This document shows, in pieces, positions 1 to 11,524 of a DNA stretch of 64,000 nt (positions are counted from its first letter, which is position 1; each line of letters starts with the position of its first letter). The stretch spans positions 10,244,062 through 10,308,061 of the forward strand of contig NC_080418.1 in assembly GCF_029873635.1 (NCBI RefSeq). Direction: 5' to 3'. A program made the translations under genes and the position numbers. Under the pieces are notes generated by a model. That model was not told the origin of the DNA, did no database searches, and was given only the letters and a program-made list of their open reading frames with translations. The stretch comes from Malania oleifera (taxonomy: Eukaryota > Streptophyta > Magnoliopsida > Santalales > Ximeniaceae).

Positions 1-1944
1 GGCTATTAAAATAATGTGCAACGTGATAAAGTGTCAGTTGCACAAGGACCATGATTGGGAGGCTACGAACACCTTTCAAGATGGCGTTGAAACATTCCAC
101 CAAGTTAGTGGTTATGTTCCCATACCTTCTTCCACTGTTGTGACACTGAATCCACATATGAAGAGGGAACTGATCAAAAAACGACTTCGCTGGTTCCCCA
201 CCCTCATCGAATATCCTCTCCATCCACATGTTAAATTCTTACTTGATGCTCCCTTCCTGCTCACTCAGTCATACGCTTAAGATTGACACTATGTACTTTC
301 GTGCTAAAGTTGATAACCACGTGTCGAAGGCAGAATCAGTGGTGGGCACGTGGTGGTTGCCAATTGGGATTGCGTTGCACTGCAACGAGAATTCTTGGAT
401 GCCGATCTAATATATGGCAAACTTCGTCCTTATCAGTAATAGAACGATGACAACACAGAAACTAATTTCATGTGTCCAGACTTTCCTCTTGAACAATAGC
501 AAATGCAAGGGAAAATATTTGCCTATTTGCATCCGGGCACGTCGCAATTAGGAGTTTACCTTTGTACTTATCATACAAGTATGTCCCATCCACATATATA
601 ACGGGAGGGCAGTGACGAAAACCCTAAATAGATGTTGCGAACGACCAAAATACAGATACAAATGTTGCGATGTGCTCGCTACCTGGAATAGTAGTCCACC
701 TCCACTTGACAACAATACCAGGATTGTACGCGCACATCACTTCCATCCACTTAGGCAAAGTTTGATAAGACATCTTCCAATTGCCGAATACTGGGGCAAT
801 TGCCTTCTGTTTGGCCAACCAAACCTTCTTATACAAGATCGAATAGCCAAAGTGACGATCTATGAACTCTTTCAATGTAGCGATTGATGTCGATGCATCA
901 CCCCTGATCATATTCACAATCTCCCTAGCAATGAGAGATGACGTGATTTGGTTATGGTCCTACGAGAGAAGCTCGTTCAAACACATGTGCGGACCACCAT
1001 ATTGGGTGATTTCGAATAATTAGTGTTTCATCCGATACATTGCACGCACTCTCCATCCGCAATCAGAGTCCTTACACCTAACAACCCATAACAGTGGGGT
1101 AAACTGCACGACATGGAACTCATGATGCGTTCGAGCGTGGTATATTCGCACTGCCGCTATTCAACCCGAATAACATCCCCTTACTCAACTCATACGATTC
1201 ATCCCAACGAGTCACCCGTATAAGAAGGTCCTCATCACGTGACAAATCTGCAGCATCTACATCAATTAGACCGTACATAGGAGGTTCGTCCATAAATTGG
1301 GCGTTATATGTGGCATCATTTGTTTCACGGGGGGGTGGGTTGACATCATCCGGGAACTTATTAATCCCTTCACCTGTTTCTTGCTCATACGTGTCATCTT
1401 GTAAATTAACATCATTCGTAATGTTCATCCCCTCATCTAACGTGTTGTTTGCAATGGCGAACAACAATCCTGGACATTCTGCTGGAACTTCTTCGCAAAC
1501 TACATGATCATCCGTGTGAAGAACATGTCTTTCGTATGTTTGCAGCTTGAACGACGATCCCGTACATTCGTTCAAATCCACAACAGGCATCCCACCAACA
1601 TTTATACTTGTGTATGGTTCAATACCTTCTTCTGCAGTCATATCATAATGACGTGTCTGTTGGGTGCCTTCCTCCGCTTCAACCACATGCTCGACAGACG
1701 CCCTTGTCTGCTTATCGTCGGTGACACCCATGTGAGGAATCGTATCAACATATAATTGCACAGTTAAATATGTCGTACCTACGCAGTGTGCATCTAACAC
1801 AATGAGCAGACCGTAATCATCAGTTACAGGAATAACCTCATAGAGGAATGTACCATTATACCCTCGCATAGGGTATCTTGCGGTCACCCGCAATGCATAT
1901 TGATCTAGATCAATATGCAAATATTGATATATCATCGAGTACAA
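1..1944 (-). pseudogene. Mutator-like (MULE) transposase, decayed, cut by window edge
   Basis: A MULE transposase read on the minus strand. An open stretch from 1944 to 1120 (274 residues) is the acidic N-terminal region typical of plant MULE proteins. Below it, with stops and frame changes, come a zinc-binding-like segment (CKDSDCGWR, about 1080-1050), a segment ending in GGPHMC (about 1000), and an open stretch at 917-624 with YKKVWLAKQKA. The first catalytic aspartate lies in IYVDGTYLYDKYKG (about 600-560), the second in ISDRHP (about 400). A segment reading TTNLVECFNA lies near the window edge. The MULE family moves DNA by a cut-and-paste DDE mechanism. Several in-frame stops (for example near 460-480 and 300-350) make it inactive. 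The C-terminus and terminal repeats would lie left of position 1. The family call is firm; exact exon limits are not. Confidence 0.85.
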
Positions 1945-3005
1945 TTTGCTTAATTTACACTTACAACCAATTCGAATTGGTTGAACCGGCGTAGTACTAT
2001 AACTAACACCCTCTACTCCGGTAATAATTCCCCCTCCCCCTCTCCATATACAACAATATTGTCACCGGAACATTACTCGAGCTTCTTGCCATTTAGAGAT
2101 CGACCCTCAACTTGAATAAGAAGTTTGTTCTATTGTTTGTCAAAATAAAATAAACTAATTACATATGTATATATTTATACTTATGTCTATCCTATATATT
2201 AATACAATTATGGTAGGGTAAATTATTTTGTCATGTACATATGATTGTTCTTCTAAAGTGAATTTTGAAATATAATAACTAAGTAAAATAATTACAATAA
2301 TATGTTTATAATAATGACCTATAGGGCTGAGTTGCTTTACATCCTCTAAGATTTCAAAAATCTCACATTCCTTTTTTAAAATTTCAAATTTTTTACAAAC
2401 TTTTTTTAACATTTGATTTTTGATACTTATATCCCTAAAATTTTTTATCTTTTTACTAAATAGAATGAGAGGAAATCTTTAAAATCTTATGAAAGGTTCT
2501 TAAATTTTTTAAATCTCATAAGAGATTTTTGTCTTTTTGCTGAACTTTAAGAGAGGTCAATTTTGTTTTATCATAAATTTTATTAAATAATTTAAATAAA
2601 AATGCATTAATAAGTTTTAATGATATTTGTTTGAGAAAAAAATATATTCAATATAAATTTATTAAAGAGCAAATTTGGTGTCATGCATGTAATTAAATTC
2701 TTATAATCTATTAATATTTTAATACACAAAAATACAATCATGCACATGCATAATAAACAACATATGCAATGTAGGGATTCATACACTAATTTAAATGTCT
2801 TTATTTAATATTTTTTATGATTATGAGTAAAATATAGTAATTTAATCTTAATTAGCTTTAATATTTAAATTTTAATTATTGTTCATTTACTGGAAACCCT
2901 ACACATTATATTTTATTTTTATAAAAAAACTAACACGGAGGCAAACTCAATAAATTTGGATGACCTAAAAATTTAATTGCTGAAATAAACTAACATGGAG
3001 GCAGA

Positions 3006-3008
<3 letters not shown>

Positions 3009-3051
<43 letters not shown>
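3009..3051. repeat. (AT)n microsatellite
   Basis: About 21 uninterrupted AT repeats. Confidence 0.95.
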
Positions 3052-3053
<2 letters not shown>

Positions 3054-3518
3054 ACATGAGATATGGATTATATTCAATTTCTTTTTGTGTACTCTTTAAA
3101 TTTGGATGAACTGAAAGCTAAAAGCCAAAAGCCAAAGAACCAAGAAGAAAAAAAAATTGGAAAAAAACAAATAAAATGAAACCTAACCTTGGGGTTTCCG
3201 AATGCAGCCTTCAACAAAAAAAATTGAAACTATGCTAAACCAAGCAAATCTTCGAATGTTTGTTAAATAAGAACTCAATGAAACAAAGTTTATTTTACGG
3301 TAAGAAAAAATACGTACCCCATTTTCGAGTTTTTATAGCTTTCGTTTGAACGATCACCTGCACTCGCCCACTCCCTGAACAGTCACTTGCAGCACTCCTG
3401 AACGGTCACCTGTCATCCTTCTCTCTGCTCTCTCTGCAAGTGGAGTTGCAGACCTTCTGCTTTATTTTTACGAGTGAAAGGAATGGAAAAAGACCAGATC
3501 AAGAAAATATTGTCGGAT

Positions 3519-3581
3519 GGTCCTGCGAGATTTGTCACGCATCATACGCCGTCTCATTTCTCACGCAAATCTCACAGGACC
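3519..3581. repeat. Inverted repeat, 16-bp arms
   Basis: GGTCCTGCGAGATTTG at 3519-3534 faces its near-perfect reverse complement at 3566-3581 (one mismatch) across 31 bases. Related pieces (AAATCTCGCAG, GGTCCTGCAAGATTTG) recur up to about 3665, so the unit is a small dispersed palindromic repeat. Confidence 0.75.
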
Positions 3582-3783
3582 ACCCTTCGAGATTTTTTGC
3601 CACGGGTCAACTAACTCTATGCAAAACTCTTTAAATCTCGCAGCCTGGTCCTGCAAGATTTGTTAAATCTCATGGCATCAAGCTGCGAGAATATGTAAGC
3701 ATTAATATGAGAAATTTTTTCCCAAACAGAGTATTATTTAATATTTTATTTTAAATTAATAATAAAATGGGAAAAAACTCCTG

Positions 3784-4606
3784 AGATCAGCCTTGGGGCA
3801 GGCTTTACTCTACTCCTCCACGAGTTTTTTAGAAAATATTTAAATTAAAATAAAATAAATTTAATTATAGGGTAACTAGTAAAATAAATATAGAAATAAA
3901 TCCAACCGACTTTTTAATAGTCGGTTCCAGTCAAAACTAACTATTGAAAAGTTGATTTCCATTTGAAGTCTGTCACGTCCAAGCCAAAAGTCAGTTCTTA
4001 TGCAAAAATATATATATATCGAGTAGTTGTCTTGAAGGGTTGACATCACTTCTACTGCCTCCAACAGAAAGAGGCAATCCGTCCATGAAAGACAAAAGCC
4101 AATCGACGTCCAGAACAATGAAAGGGGCTACCCAAGTCAAGCCGCAGTCCCAAATGAAAGAATGATTACAAGATAGACAATGAAAAAGGCAAAGGCTTTT
4201 TTCAAACTTGTTGAACTGCAGCCGCAAATAGCAGAATTTTTGTTAAAAGTCGTCGGCCTGCCTCTTTAATCGGAGACGTCACTTATACACCTTCGGACAC
4301 GGGATTCCCTTATACACCTCCCATTTCCGTTTATACGCCTCTTTCTTCAACCAGTTGTATCTTAATCTTAAGATGCTTCAAATGGGGATGATATATATAT
4401 ATGCATAAGAACTGACTTTTGGCTTGGATGTTACGGACTTCAAATGGAAATCGTTGACTGGAACTGACTATTAAAAAGTCAGTTGGATTTATTGTTGTAT
4501 TTATTTTACCAATTACCCTATAATTATATTTATTTTATTTTAATTTAAATATTTTTTAAAAAAACTCGTGGAAGAGTAGAGTAAAGCTCGTCCCAAGGTT
4601 GGGGTC
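3784..4606. mobile_element. Non-autonomous DNA transposon with long terminal inverted repeats
   Basis: About 235 bases at the left (3784-4020) return as an imperfect reverse complement at the right (about 4385-4606). Shared landmarks from outside in are CTTTACTCTACTC, CCACGAGTTTTT, an AT-rich block, a CAACTGACTTTTTAATAG-like block, and AAAAGTCAGTTCTTATGC. Flanking 9-mers AAACTCCTG (3775-3783) and AAATCCCTG (4607-4615) differ at two positions and may be a decayed 9-bp target duplication, as left by Mutator-type elements. The 360-base core has no recognisable transposase. The inverted repeats are clear; assignment to MULEs rests on the 9-mer and the long arms. Confidence 0.75.
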
Positions 4607-4643
4607 AAATCCCTGCTCCTTGCCCCTACCCCCGTTAGCGAAT

Positions 4644-4696
4644 TGTTATGTCCAAGTCATAGTCAACTTTCTAAAAGTCAGTTCTCATGCAAAAAA
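4644..4696. repeat. Extra partial copy of the inner TIR
   Basis: This stretch repeats the inner part of the left arm of the neighbouring element (a TGTCCAAG block, then AAAGTCAGTTCT and ATGCAAAAA). It suggests a second, mostly lost copy or an abortive duplication next to the element. Confidence 0.6.
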
Positions 4697-6102
4697 GTTT
4701 TCCCAATCCCCTTTTCTTTTCCTCTTGCACATCCTCCCTCCTCATTCCTTCTTCCTTCTTCCTTCTTCTTTCTTCAGGCTCGCTCTACCAAAGTTGCATC
4801 CTCCCTCCCCCCTTTGCTCCTCTAACGGCTCTCCTCCAATGGCTTTCTTTCAATGGTCATTGAGCATGTTGTCAATGAATGTTTTCACTGAAAGAAAGGA
4901 GGATCACCGGTATAAATACTCATCTTCAAATCAGGTAATCCTAAAAAAATTCTCCGCTCTATACATTTGAAGTTGAAATTTTCTCTACTTTTGTATTTTA
5001 CTATTGTAATAGAATTGAACATTCAAAGTTTGTGTTTTGATTTCTTGCATTGGTTTCATTGTGACATTAACCTACTTTTATGATTATGGTGCATTTATAT
5101 TAATATATTTTTGTGAGATTAGGATTTATGTATGTGAAATACGATTTGTTTGATATTTTTGTGATTTTAATCATAATATTTATTATTGTGTTGTAATTTT
5201 GCATCATTTTAGTACACGTGAAATTATTTTTTTCAATTTTTTTAATATATTATTGTTAAAATAATAATTTTAACTAACTTGAAAATAATTATTTGTTGAA
5301 ATGTTGTTAAAAAGAATGTTGATTTGAAGCAAATAGGAATAAATATTTGTTGATAAATTTTTACTAAGATATTTGTTTCGTATAGAAGTTATTATTTGTT
5401 CAAAAGTTTTCAATAACACCAACATTTTGTTAAAAAAATCAATTTCTATTAATTTTTTTTAGAAAAAAATAATAATTTTAGGAAAAAGTAATTTTTAAGT
5501 TGCAGTTAAAATTTATTTTTGTAAGAAAATAATAATTACATTAATTTAGTTAATTTAGAAAAATAAGAATTTGATTTGGAATTAGTTGTTAAGTAAAATA
5601 TATTGAGTTGAAAAACTAGTTGTTATGTGGGAATAATATTTTATTTTTTCAAATTGAAATAATATCTAAGTTATCATTAATTTTTAGTTTTTCTGAGAAA
5701 AAAAATATTTACATTAGTTTAATTGAAAATTTAAAGACCTTATTTTGTTTTTAGATTATAGAGTTAAAATTGTTGATATTAGTTATGTAAAACATAATTA
5801 ATATTATTAGTATTATATTAAATGGTGACTTAGTTATTAGTTATGGCAGTTTTGTTTTAATGATAGTTATTTACAGTTTATAATTTCATAATAGTATTAG
5901 TGAGCAATATTTACATTTGGTTAAATTAAATATCAAGTAATTTGAATATATTAGAAGTAAAAGTATTTATTTTGGCACTTAGTAATTAATCATAAAACTT
6001 AGTTATAGCATTAGTTAATTAGTGGTTATAAATTGAAAAGTGACTGAGATTTAGAAGAAAAGAATCTATAGTGGTAATTATTAAAGCAGGAATTTATTTA
6101 TC
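4697..6102. other. AT-rich non-coding stretch
   Basis: A pyrimidine-rich block (about 4700-4830) is followed by 1.1 kb of very AT-rich DNA. No gene, RNA or ordered repeat is supported. A 123-codon open frame at 4599-4970 is low-complexity and has no known motif. Confidence 0.6.
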
Positions 6103-6110
6103 AATAGGAT

Positions 6111-6511
6111 TAGGGGTGAGCATTCATTTGATGCAGTGAATTCAGTTAATTAACAGAATTAACCAAAAAATTTCGGTTAAAAAATCTCATTAACCAAACT
6201 CAAAACCAACCAAACCGAATTTCGATGAACCAATTTTAATCGATTTAATATTTTAACATATATAAAATATATATTTTTAATATACATAAGTTTAACAAAT
6301 ATAATATATAAAAAATAAATACAATTTTTAGTATATATATAATATATAAATTATTTTAATATATAATATATTAACCCAACTAAAAAATTGAATCGAAAAT
6401 CGAAATTCAACGAAAATGAAAATCAACCTGAACCAAATAAAATTTTAACTGAATTGAACTAATCGAATTTGCTCGGTTAATTCGGTTTTAACCGAATTAT
6501 GCTCATCCCCA
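6111..6511. mobile_element. hAT-like MITE with 8-bp target duplication
   Basis: The element starts TAGGGGTGAGCAT and ends ATGCTCATCCCCA, a 13-bp imperfect inverted terminal repeat. The 8-mer AATAGGAT stands directly outside both ends (6103-6110 and 6512-6519), as expected for hAT transposons. Inside are subterminal AACCGAA/TTCGGTT motifs in both orientations and AT-rich DNA, without coding capacity. Elements starting GGGGTGAGCAT are common in plant genomes. The 8-bp duplication supports the superfamily call. Confidence 0.75.
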
Positions 6512-7125
6512 AATAGGATAGTAATTAATCAACAAATAAGGATTTCAAAAAAGAAGAATCTATTGCATAGAATTGAGAAGTGGCTGAAATTTGGTATTGA
6601 AAATTTAGAATGACGTCAAGTTCATCAACTAATTAACCAAACTAACCGAAATTTCAAATTTAACCGAACTCAAAATCGACCGAACCAAATTTCGATTAAA
6701 TCCGTTAACCGATTTAATATTTTAATATATATAAAATATTTTTTTTAATATATACAAACTATAAATAATATATAAAATATATATAATTTTAATATATATT
6801 ATAATAAATGAATAAAATTTTAGTATATATATAATATATAAAATATTTTAATGTATAATGTATTAAACGAACCCAAAAATCAAACCAAAATTCAATAAAA
6901 ATGAAAATCAAACCAAACCAAATAAATTTTTAACTAAATCGAACTGATCGAATTTGTTTGGTTAATTCGGTTAATTTGGTTTTAACCAAATTATGCTCAC
7001 CCCTAAATAGGATAGTAATCAACAAATAAGGATTTCGAAAAGAAGAATCTATTGCGTAAAATTGAGAAGTGACTAAGATTTGGTATTGAAAATTTAGAAT
7101 GGCGTCAAGTTTGTCAACTAACCAA
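6111..7125. repeat. Tandem duplication, about 494-bp unit, including the MITE
   Basis: The flank AAATAGGATAGTAAT, ACAAATAAGGATTTC and AGAAGAATCTATTG appears after 6511 and again after 7005, an offset of 494. The second unit carries a MITE copy that keeps the right end (ATGCTCACCCCTA, followed by AATAGGAT at 7006-7013) but has lost the left GGGGTGAGCAT end. The unit therefore duplicated after the MITE had inserted, and the second copy then eroded or was truncated. Confidence 0.75.
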
Positions 7126-7199
7126 ATTATGATTTTATTATACATTGATGGTTAGATTATACATAGGTCGACCAGTATTGAGTACAATACTGGGTCAAT

Positions 7200-8528
7200 G
7201 AAGGCGATTTGAGTTAGAAGGAGCATGAAGTTAAAAAGTATTAAACGAAAAATATATGAAGGATTAGACATCAGTTAGAACGATTATATATTAGAATTAA
7301 GATTGAGATATTTGCAACAAGAGGGTGGTGGAAGTGTGGTGTATGTCGATGTGTTGATAAAGGATGATTCATATATGCTAATTGCATTAGACCTGCAAAG
7401 TTCTTATTTTGATATACACAGTCAAAATTTTTGTTAAACACTTCCTTCAATGTAAGAGTATGGGTGGAACTTCAACTGTGCAGAGGGAGATATTTTTTCA
7501 TCATCAATCATATAATAAATATGATACTATTGAGATGAATAGGCTACGCGATCACCTTTCACAAGTGATGGCAGCTTGGACTTGAATGACATTCCTAATA
7601 TATCATTTCATGCAGAATTTTTGTCAATGGATTTTGCACGGAACGAGACAAATTTGCACAAATTCAATGTCAGACCCAAATTTCACGATGAACCACGACC
7701 ATTAACTAAGTATAGGCGTGACCAAAGTTCAGGTGCAACTTTGTCCATACCAGACTTTGAAACGGTTCCATCAATTGTAATAAATGAGAGGGAGGCATAC
7801 ATGGTCAAGCCAATGCGACCTGCCATTAAATGTGATCTTGAATTAAAGGAAGAAGATGATTTAGAGTGGAATTTTGATTAGGCAGAAGGCGGGGTAAATG
7901 AGGTGGGTGGACTGAATGATTAAAGGGTTAAGCATGAAAAAGTTGTCATGCCTTATGAGAACACAACTGGAGGTGAAAAACGGGTATGCGATGTGTCGCC
8001 ATTAGCGTACATGATTGACATCGAAGCTAGTGATATAAAAAACCAATTTAAGAGTTCCCTTAAGGGTATTTGATGGAATGGTGCTTTTAGAATATTGGAA
8101 GGGTATGATTTTTGTCACAAAGTATGATTTAATACACCTTGTGTGCGTGCAACGTGAGTAAACACACCACAGCTTCAACGTGGTGCAATTAAGCCCAATA
8201 GCATAGGATTATTAGGTGCAATACAAACAAGAGTTGCGCTTGGAGGTTGCGTTATTATCGACGTAGGAAGCATGAACTGTTTGAAATTACGCAATATAGA
8301 GACCCTCATAAATGCATTAATGAAGTTCTTTCACGGGACCACCCATAGTTGAAGTCATCCTTAGTTGTGGATGAAATAATAGAAATAATAAAAAACGATG
8401 TTAGTGCTTCAATTGTAACTTTACAGGCACACATGAGGTTTAAGTATTAATATCATGTATCATATAGAAAGGTATGACTTGGGAAGCAACTGGAAGTTGC
8501 AAGGATTTTTGGAGATTGGGCTGATGGT
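7200..8528 (+). pseudogene. Mutator-like transposase, N-terminal part, decayed
   Basis: Fragments on plus match the MULE at 1-1944. Around 7330-7400 a frame reads YVDVLIKDDSY, like the N-terminal domain. 7576-7881 is an open stretch of 101 residues that is acidic at its end. From about 8240 to 8528 a broken frame reads a WRLRYYRRR segment, FEITQYRDPHKC and YRKVWLGKQ, the zinc-binding and pre-catalytic part of the family. It stops abruptly at about 8528, where gypsy sequence of the opposite strand begins, so the catalytic domain is missing. Stops and frame changes show it is dead. The 5' limit is approximate. Confidence 0.7.
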
Positions 8529-8848
8529 CCTCCCTGCTCCTTAGAGCTTCGTACAATCTCAGTCATAACCTACTGCACTACACTACGCAGAACTGTGTTT
8601 GAATCACTGCCACCCGCACTAGAGGGATCTGCACCATCATCACCACTGGCGTGGGCGCTGCTACCCCCAGGGTTCATCATGAAAAGAAAATGAACATAGT
8701 CTAAGGAGCCTATTTGCGTAACATAACTATCATATTTATCTAACTGGAATCTCATATCATCAATTAACCTAACGTCCTTATTCTCAATTTAAGATTCAGT
8801 CTAGCAATTGAGAAACACAACCCGATAATAGTTTACTATGACAAGTAA
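8529..8848 (-). pseudogene. Ty3/gypsy leader and gag start, fragment G
   Basis: On minus, an untranslated leader (8848 to about 8680) containing a TAGTAAACTATTATCGGG stretch leads into the start of a gag reading MNPGGSSAHASGDDGAD and then a VLRSVVQQ segment, cut at about 8529. The same layout is seen in element A (leader about 10870-10594, gag from 10593). Fragment G is therefore the 5' end of a second related element. It joins A's reverse transcriptase on its right and the MULE remnant on its left, both without a visible LTR. Confidence 0.75.
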
Positions 8849-10593
8849 ATCCTGCAACTGATTCTTCAGTTCTACTAGCTCTGTTGACGTCATTCGATAC
8901 GGTACTTTAGAGATCGGCGTTGTACCTGGAAGTAGATCAGTGGAAAAATCTACCTCATAATCATATGGCAGACCTGGTAACTCATCTGGAAACACATCTG
9001 TAAATTCTTTCACTACTGGCGTATTAGTAAGCTTCATTTCATTCTCTGACATTTCCTTCACAAAAGCCACAAATCCCCGACAACCACCCAACAATAGTAT
9101 CCTTGCCTGAACAGCTGAAACTATCTGGGGTGAAGATTGCACTTGTGACCCTGTAAATCTGAATTCTGGTTTTCCTAGAGGTCTGAATATCACTTCTCTC
9201 GCACGACAGTCTATAATGGCAGAGTTAGCTGCTAGCCAATCCATATCGAAAATGATATCAAACCCATGCATGTCCAGCACTATTAAATCAACAGATAATA
9301 TTTTCCCCTAAATATCAACTGAATAACCCCGGAGCACCCTACTACACCTCAGTGTTGTCCCAGTCGGTGTAGATACCAACAATTCAATATCTAACAACTG
9401 TGTTTCTGCCCCACATAGTCTAGTGCATCCCGAAGACACAAACGAGTGTGTGGCTCCTGAATCAAACAATGCAACAACTTTAAAAGAAAGTTATTGCATA
9501 CATGTCACCACGTCACCAGCTGTCTCAGCATCACCCGACGTTAAAGCGAACACTTTGCCTGGAGCCGTATTCCTCTGCTGGCCCCCACGTGGCACCTAAT
9601 AACCACCCCGGTATGGTCTGGGAACAAGAGCTGCATCTGGTGGTGTAGAGCAGTCTTGCACCATATGTCCCGGCCTACCACAGTGATGACAAACAGCTCC
9701 GCTTGCTTGACACTCTCCCCAGTGTCTCCTCCCACAAGTTTGACAAACAGGAGGACCTTGCACTGCCTGCACCTCGCATCCTCTAGTCTCTTGCCTCCTT
9801 CCTCTACCATGGTTCCCTCTACTCCACTGATTCTGTCGAAGACCCTGCTGGTAGCCTGTAGATGCATATCTCTTCCTCTATCCCTGCTCCTCTGCATCCA
9901 AATGCTCACCAACCTCTACTAAGGCTGCTCTATCGACTAATTCAACAAAATCCTAGATCCGTAGCACCACCACCTGCTTAAATATGCTTTGCCTCAAGCC
10001 TCTTTCAAGCTGTCTCGCTTTTTTCACCTCATCAGGGACAATATACGGAGCTAAACGAGAGTGCTCAATAAAACGCGTCGCATACTGTTGTACTGATAAA
10101 TGTACTTGCTTCAGACTCAAGAACTCCTCCACTTTAGCCACCCTAACAGTAGATGGAAAATATCTATCGAAGAACAATTCCTTAAACCGATCCCAAGTCA
10201 TGACTATTGGCGTAGTCCTCTGCTACTCCAAAAGCCTCACAGCAGCCCAACACCTCTCAGCCTCTCTTGTCAGTCTATAAGTGGCGAAGAGGGCCCTCTG
10301 TTCTTCGGTACACTACAACACGGCCAAGACTTTCTCGGTCTCCTGCATCCAATTTTCAGCGGCTACAGGATCGACTCCTCTTAAGAATGCCGGAGGATTC
10401 ATCTTAATAAACTTTTCTATAGTACACCCACGGTCTGCAAATGGACTTCCCTGCTCTCTGGAATTCCTAGCGATCTCAACTATAACCTGCTGAGCCACAC
10501 TGCGTAGTACTGCGTCGAGTCAATCCCACCTGTACCTAAGGGCCTTGCCCCATCACTGCTGCTTGCATGGGCACTATCTCCTCCTAGATCCAT
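8849..10593 (-). pseudogene. Element A gag-pol, truncated and frameshifted
   Basis: The gag start (MDLGGD) is at 10593. The gag domain follows, with FIKMNPPAF, then [11 protein letters not shown] and VQQYATRFIEHSRL. An upstream cysteine motif CQTCGRRHWGEC precedes a canonical zinc knuckle CHHCGRPGHMVQDC (about 9700-9650). The protease has LFDSGATHSF (about 9478-9446) and a DMHGFDII segment (about 9270). The frame then runs to the reverse transcriptase threshold (LPGTTPISKVPYRM, about 8930-8880). The catalytic FxDD region is absent because the element is cut at about 8849. Gag is broken near 10500, 10250 and 9930. The family is plant Ty3/gypsy. Gag would form the particle, protease would mature it. 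Confidence 0.85.
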
Positions 10594-10881
10594 CCTAAAA
10601 AACAATGAATGCAACTCAGTAATCCTATCCTTATAATTTACTCACTTAACTTAGCCTCTTATCTTAACACTCTCAGCTTATTTCTAACCCTAGTCCTACA
10701 TTCTAGGAACATAACCTGACAATAGTTTACTGTGGTTTTCTTGAAATCTTCACCCTAGGAAAAACACATAAACCACCACGAAAGTTCTACCTCTAGACTG
10801 TAGAACAACGCCTTAAATCATTTTCCTATACTCTGGTATCGTTTTTGCTATACTCTAAAGTCTACAGAACCTAGCAACCTA

Positions 10882-10894
10882 AGCTCTGATGCCA
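10882..10894 (-). other. Primer-binding site of element A
   Basis: On minus this reads TGGCATCAGAGCT, close to the TGGTATCAGAGCC complement of initiator methionine tRNA used by many plant LTR elements. It lies three bases inside the LTR end. Confidence 0.8.
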
Positions 10895-10897
10895 AAC

Positions 10898-11189
10898 TGT
10901 AACGACCTGCTTAATTTTCATATATATTTTTTTTCCTTTTATAAAAAAACCAATATAGTAGATCCAGCAGATCATAATTAACCTAAACCCGTGGGTACCA
11001 GGGATACATTAGAAAATAGTACAACCTAAGCTGTAGGAAACATAAAATCATACACATCGTGTAATACCATGTACCCAACATCACTCATCACAATACTAGA
11101 GTTACTACATCCATTGTATTTATATATACACAATACACAACCCAAAAGATGTCCTAGGGTCACTTCTCAAAAATCCATTTGACCCTAAC
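10898..11189 (-). mobile_element. Element A 5' LTR, PBS-side piece
   Basis: The LTR end next to the PBS reads GGTCGTTACA on minus. The piece is broken by solo LTR F at CTAAC. Confidence 0.8.
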
Positions 11190-11493
11190 TGTGACAACAC
11201 GAATAAAAATGGTATTTAAAATAATAAAGAGGAAGGGAAATTATCAGAGGCCTCGTCGACGAACACAGGGGATTCATCAAAGAGGGCATAAGAGGACCTT
11301 GTCGACAAAGCCAAGTTTCGTCGATGAGAAAATACCAAAAGAGGTTTTGGAGTAGTCTGAATTTCGTTGACGAGGAGTAGGTTTCGTCGACGAAATTATT
11401 AAAGGACTTGTTGACGAGATGACGTGGCTCATCGATGAATCCAGTCTTATAAATATCAAAAACCCGGATTAAACGTCAAAATTAAGGAAAAAT

Positions 11494-11524
<31 letters not shown>

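Larger units (their letters stand above)
1945..3783. other. AT-rich non-coding stretch
   Basis: No supported gene. The first 150 bases may be the 5' leader of the MULE gene on minus. The rest is AT-rich, with a TA microsatellite and a small inverted repeat listed separately. The short ORFs here show no family motifs. Confidence 0.6.

Noticed and set aside
4599-4970. 123-codon open frame with a proline/serine/phenylalanine stretch
   Set aside because: Pyrimidine-rich low complexity next to a transposon end, with no domain and no promoter logic.
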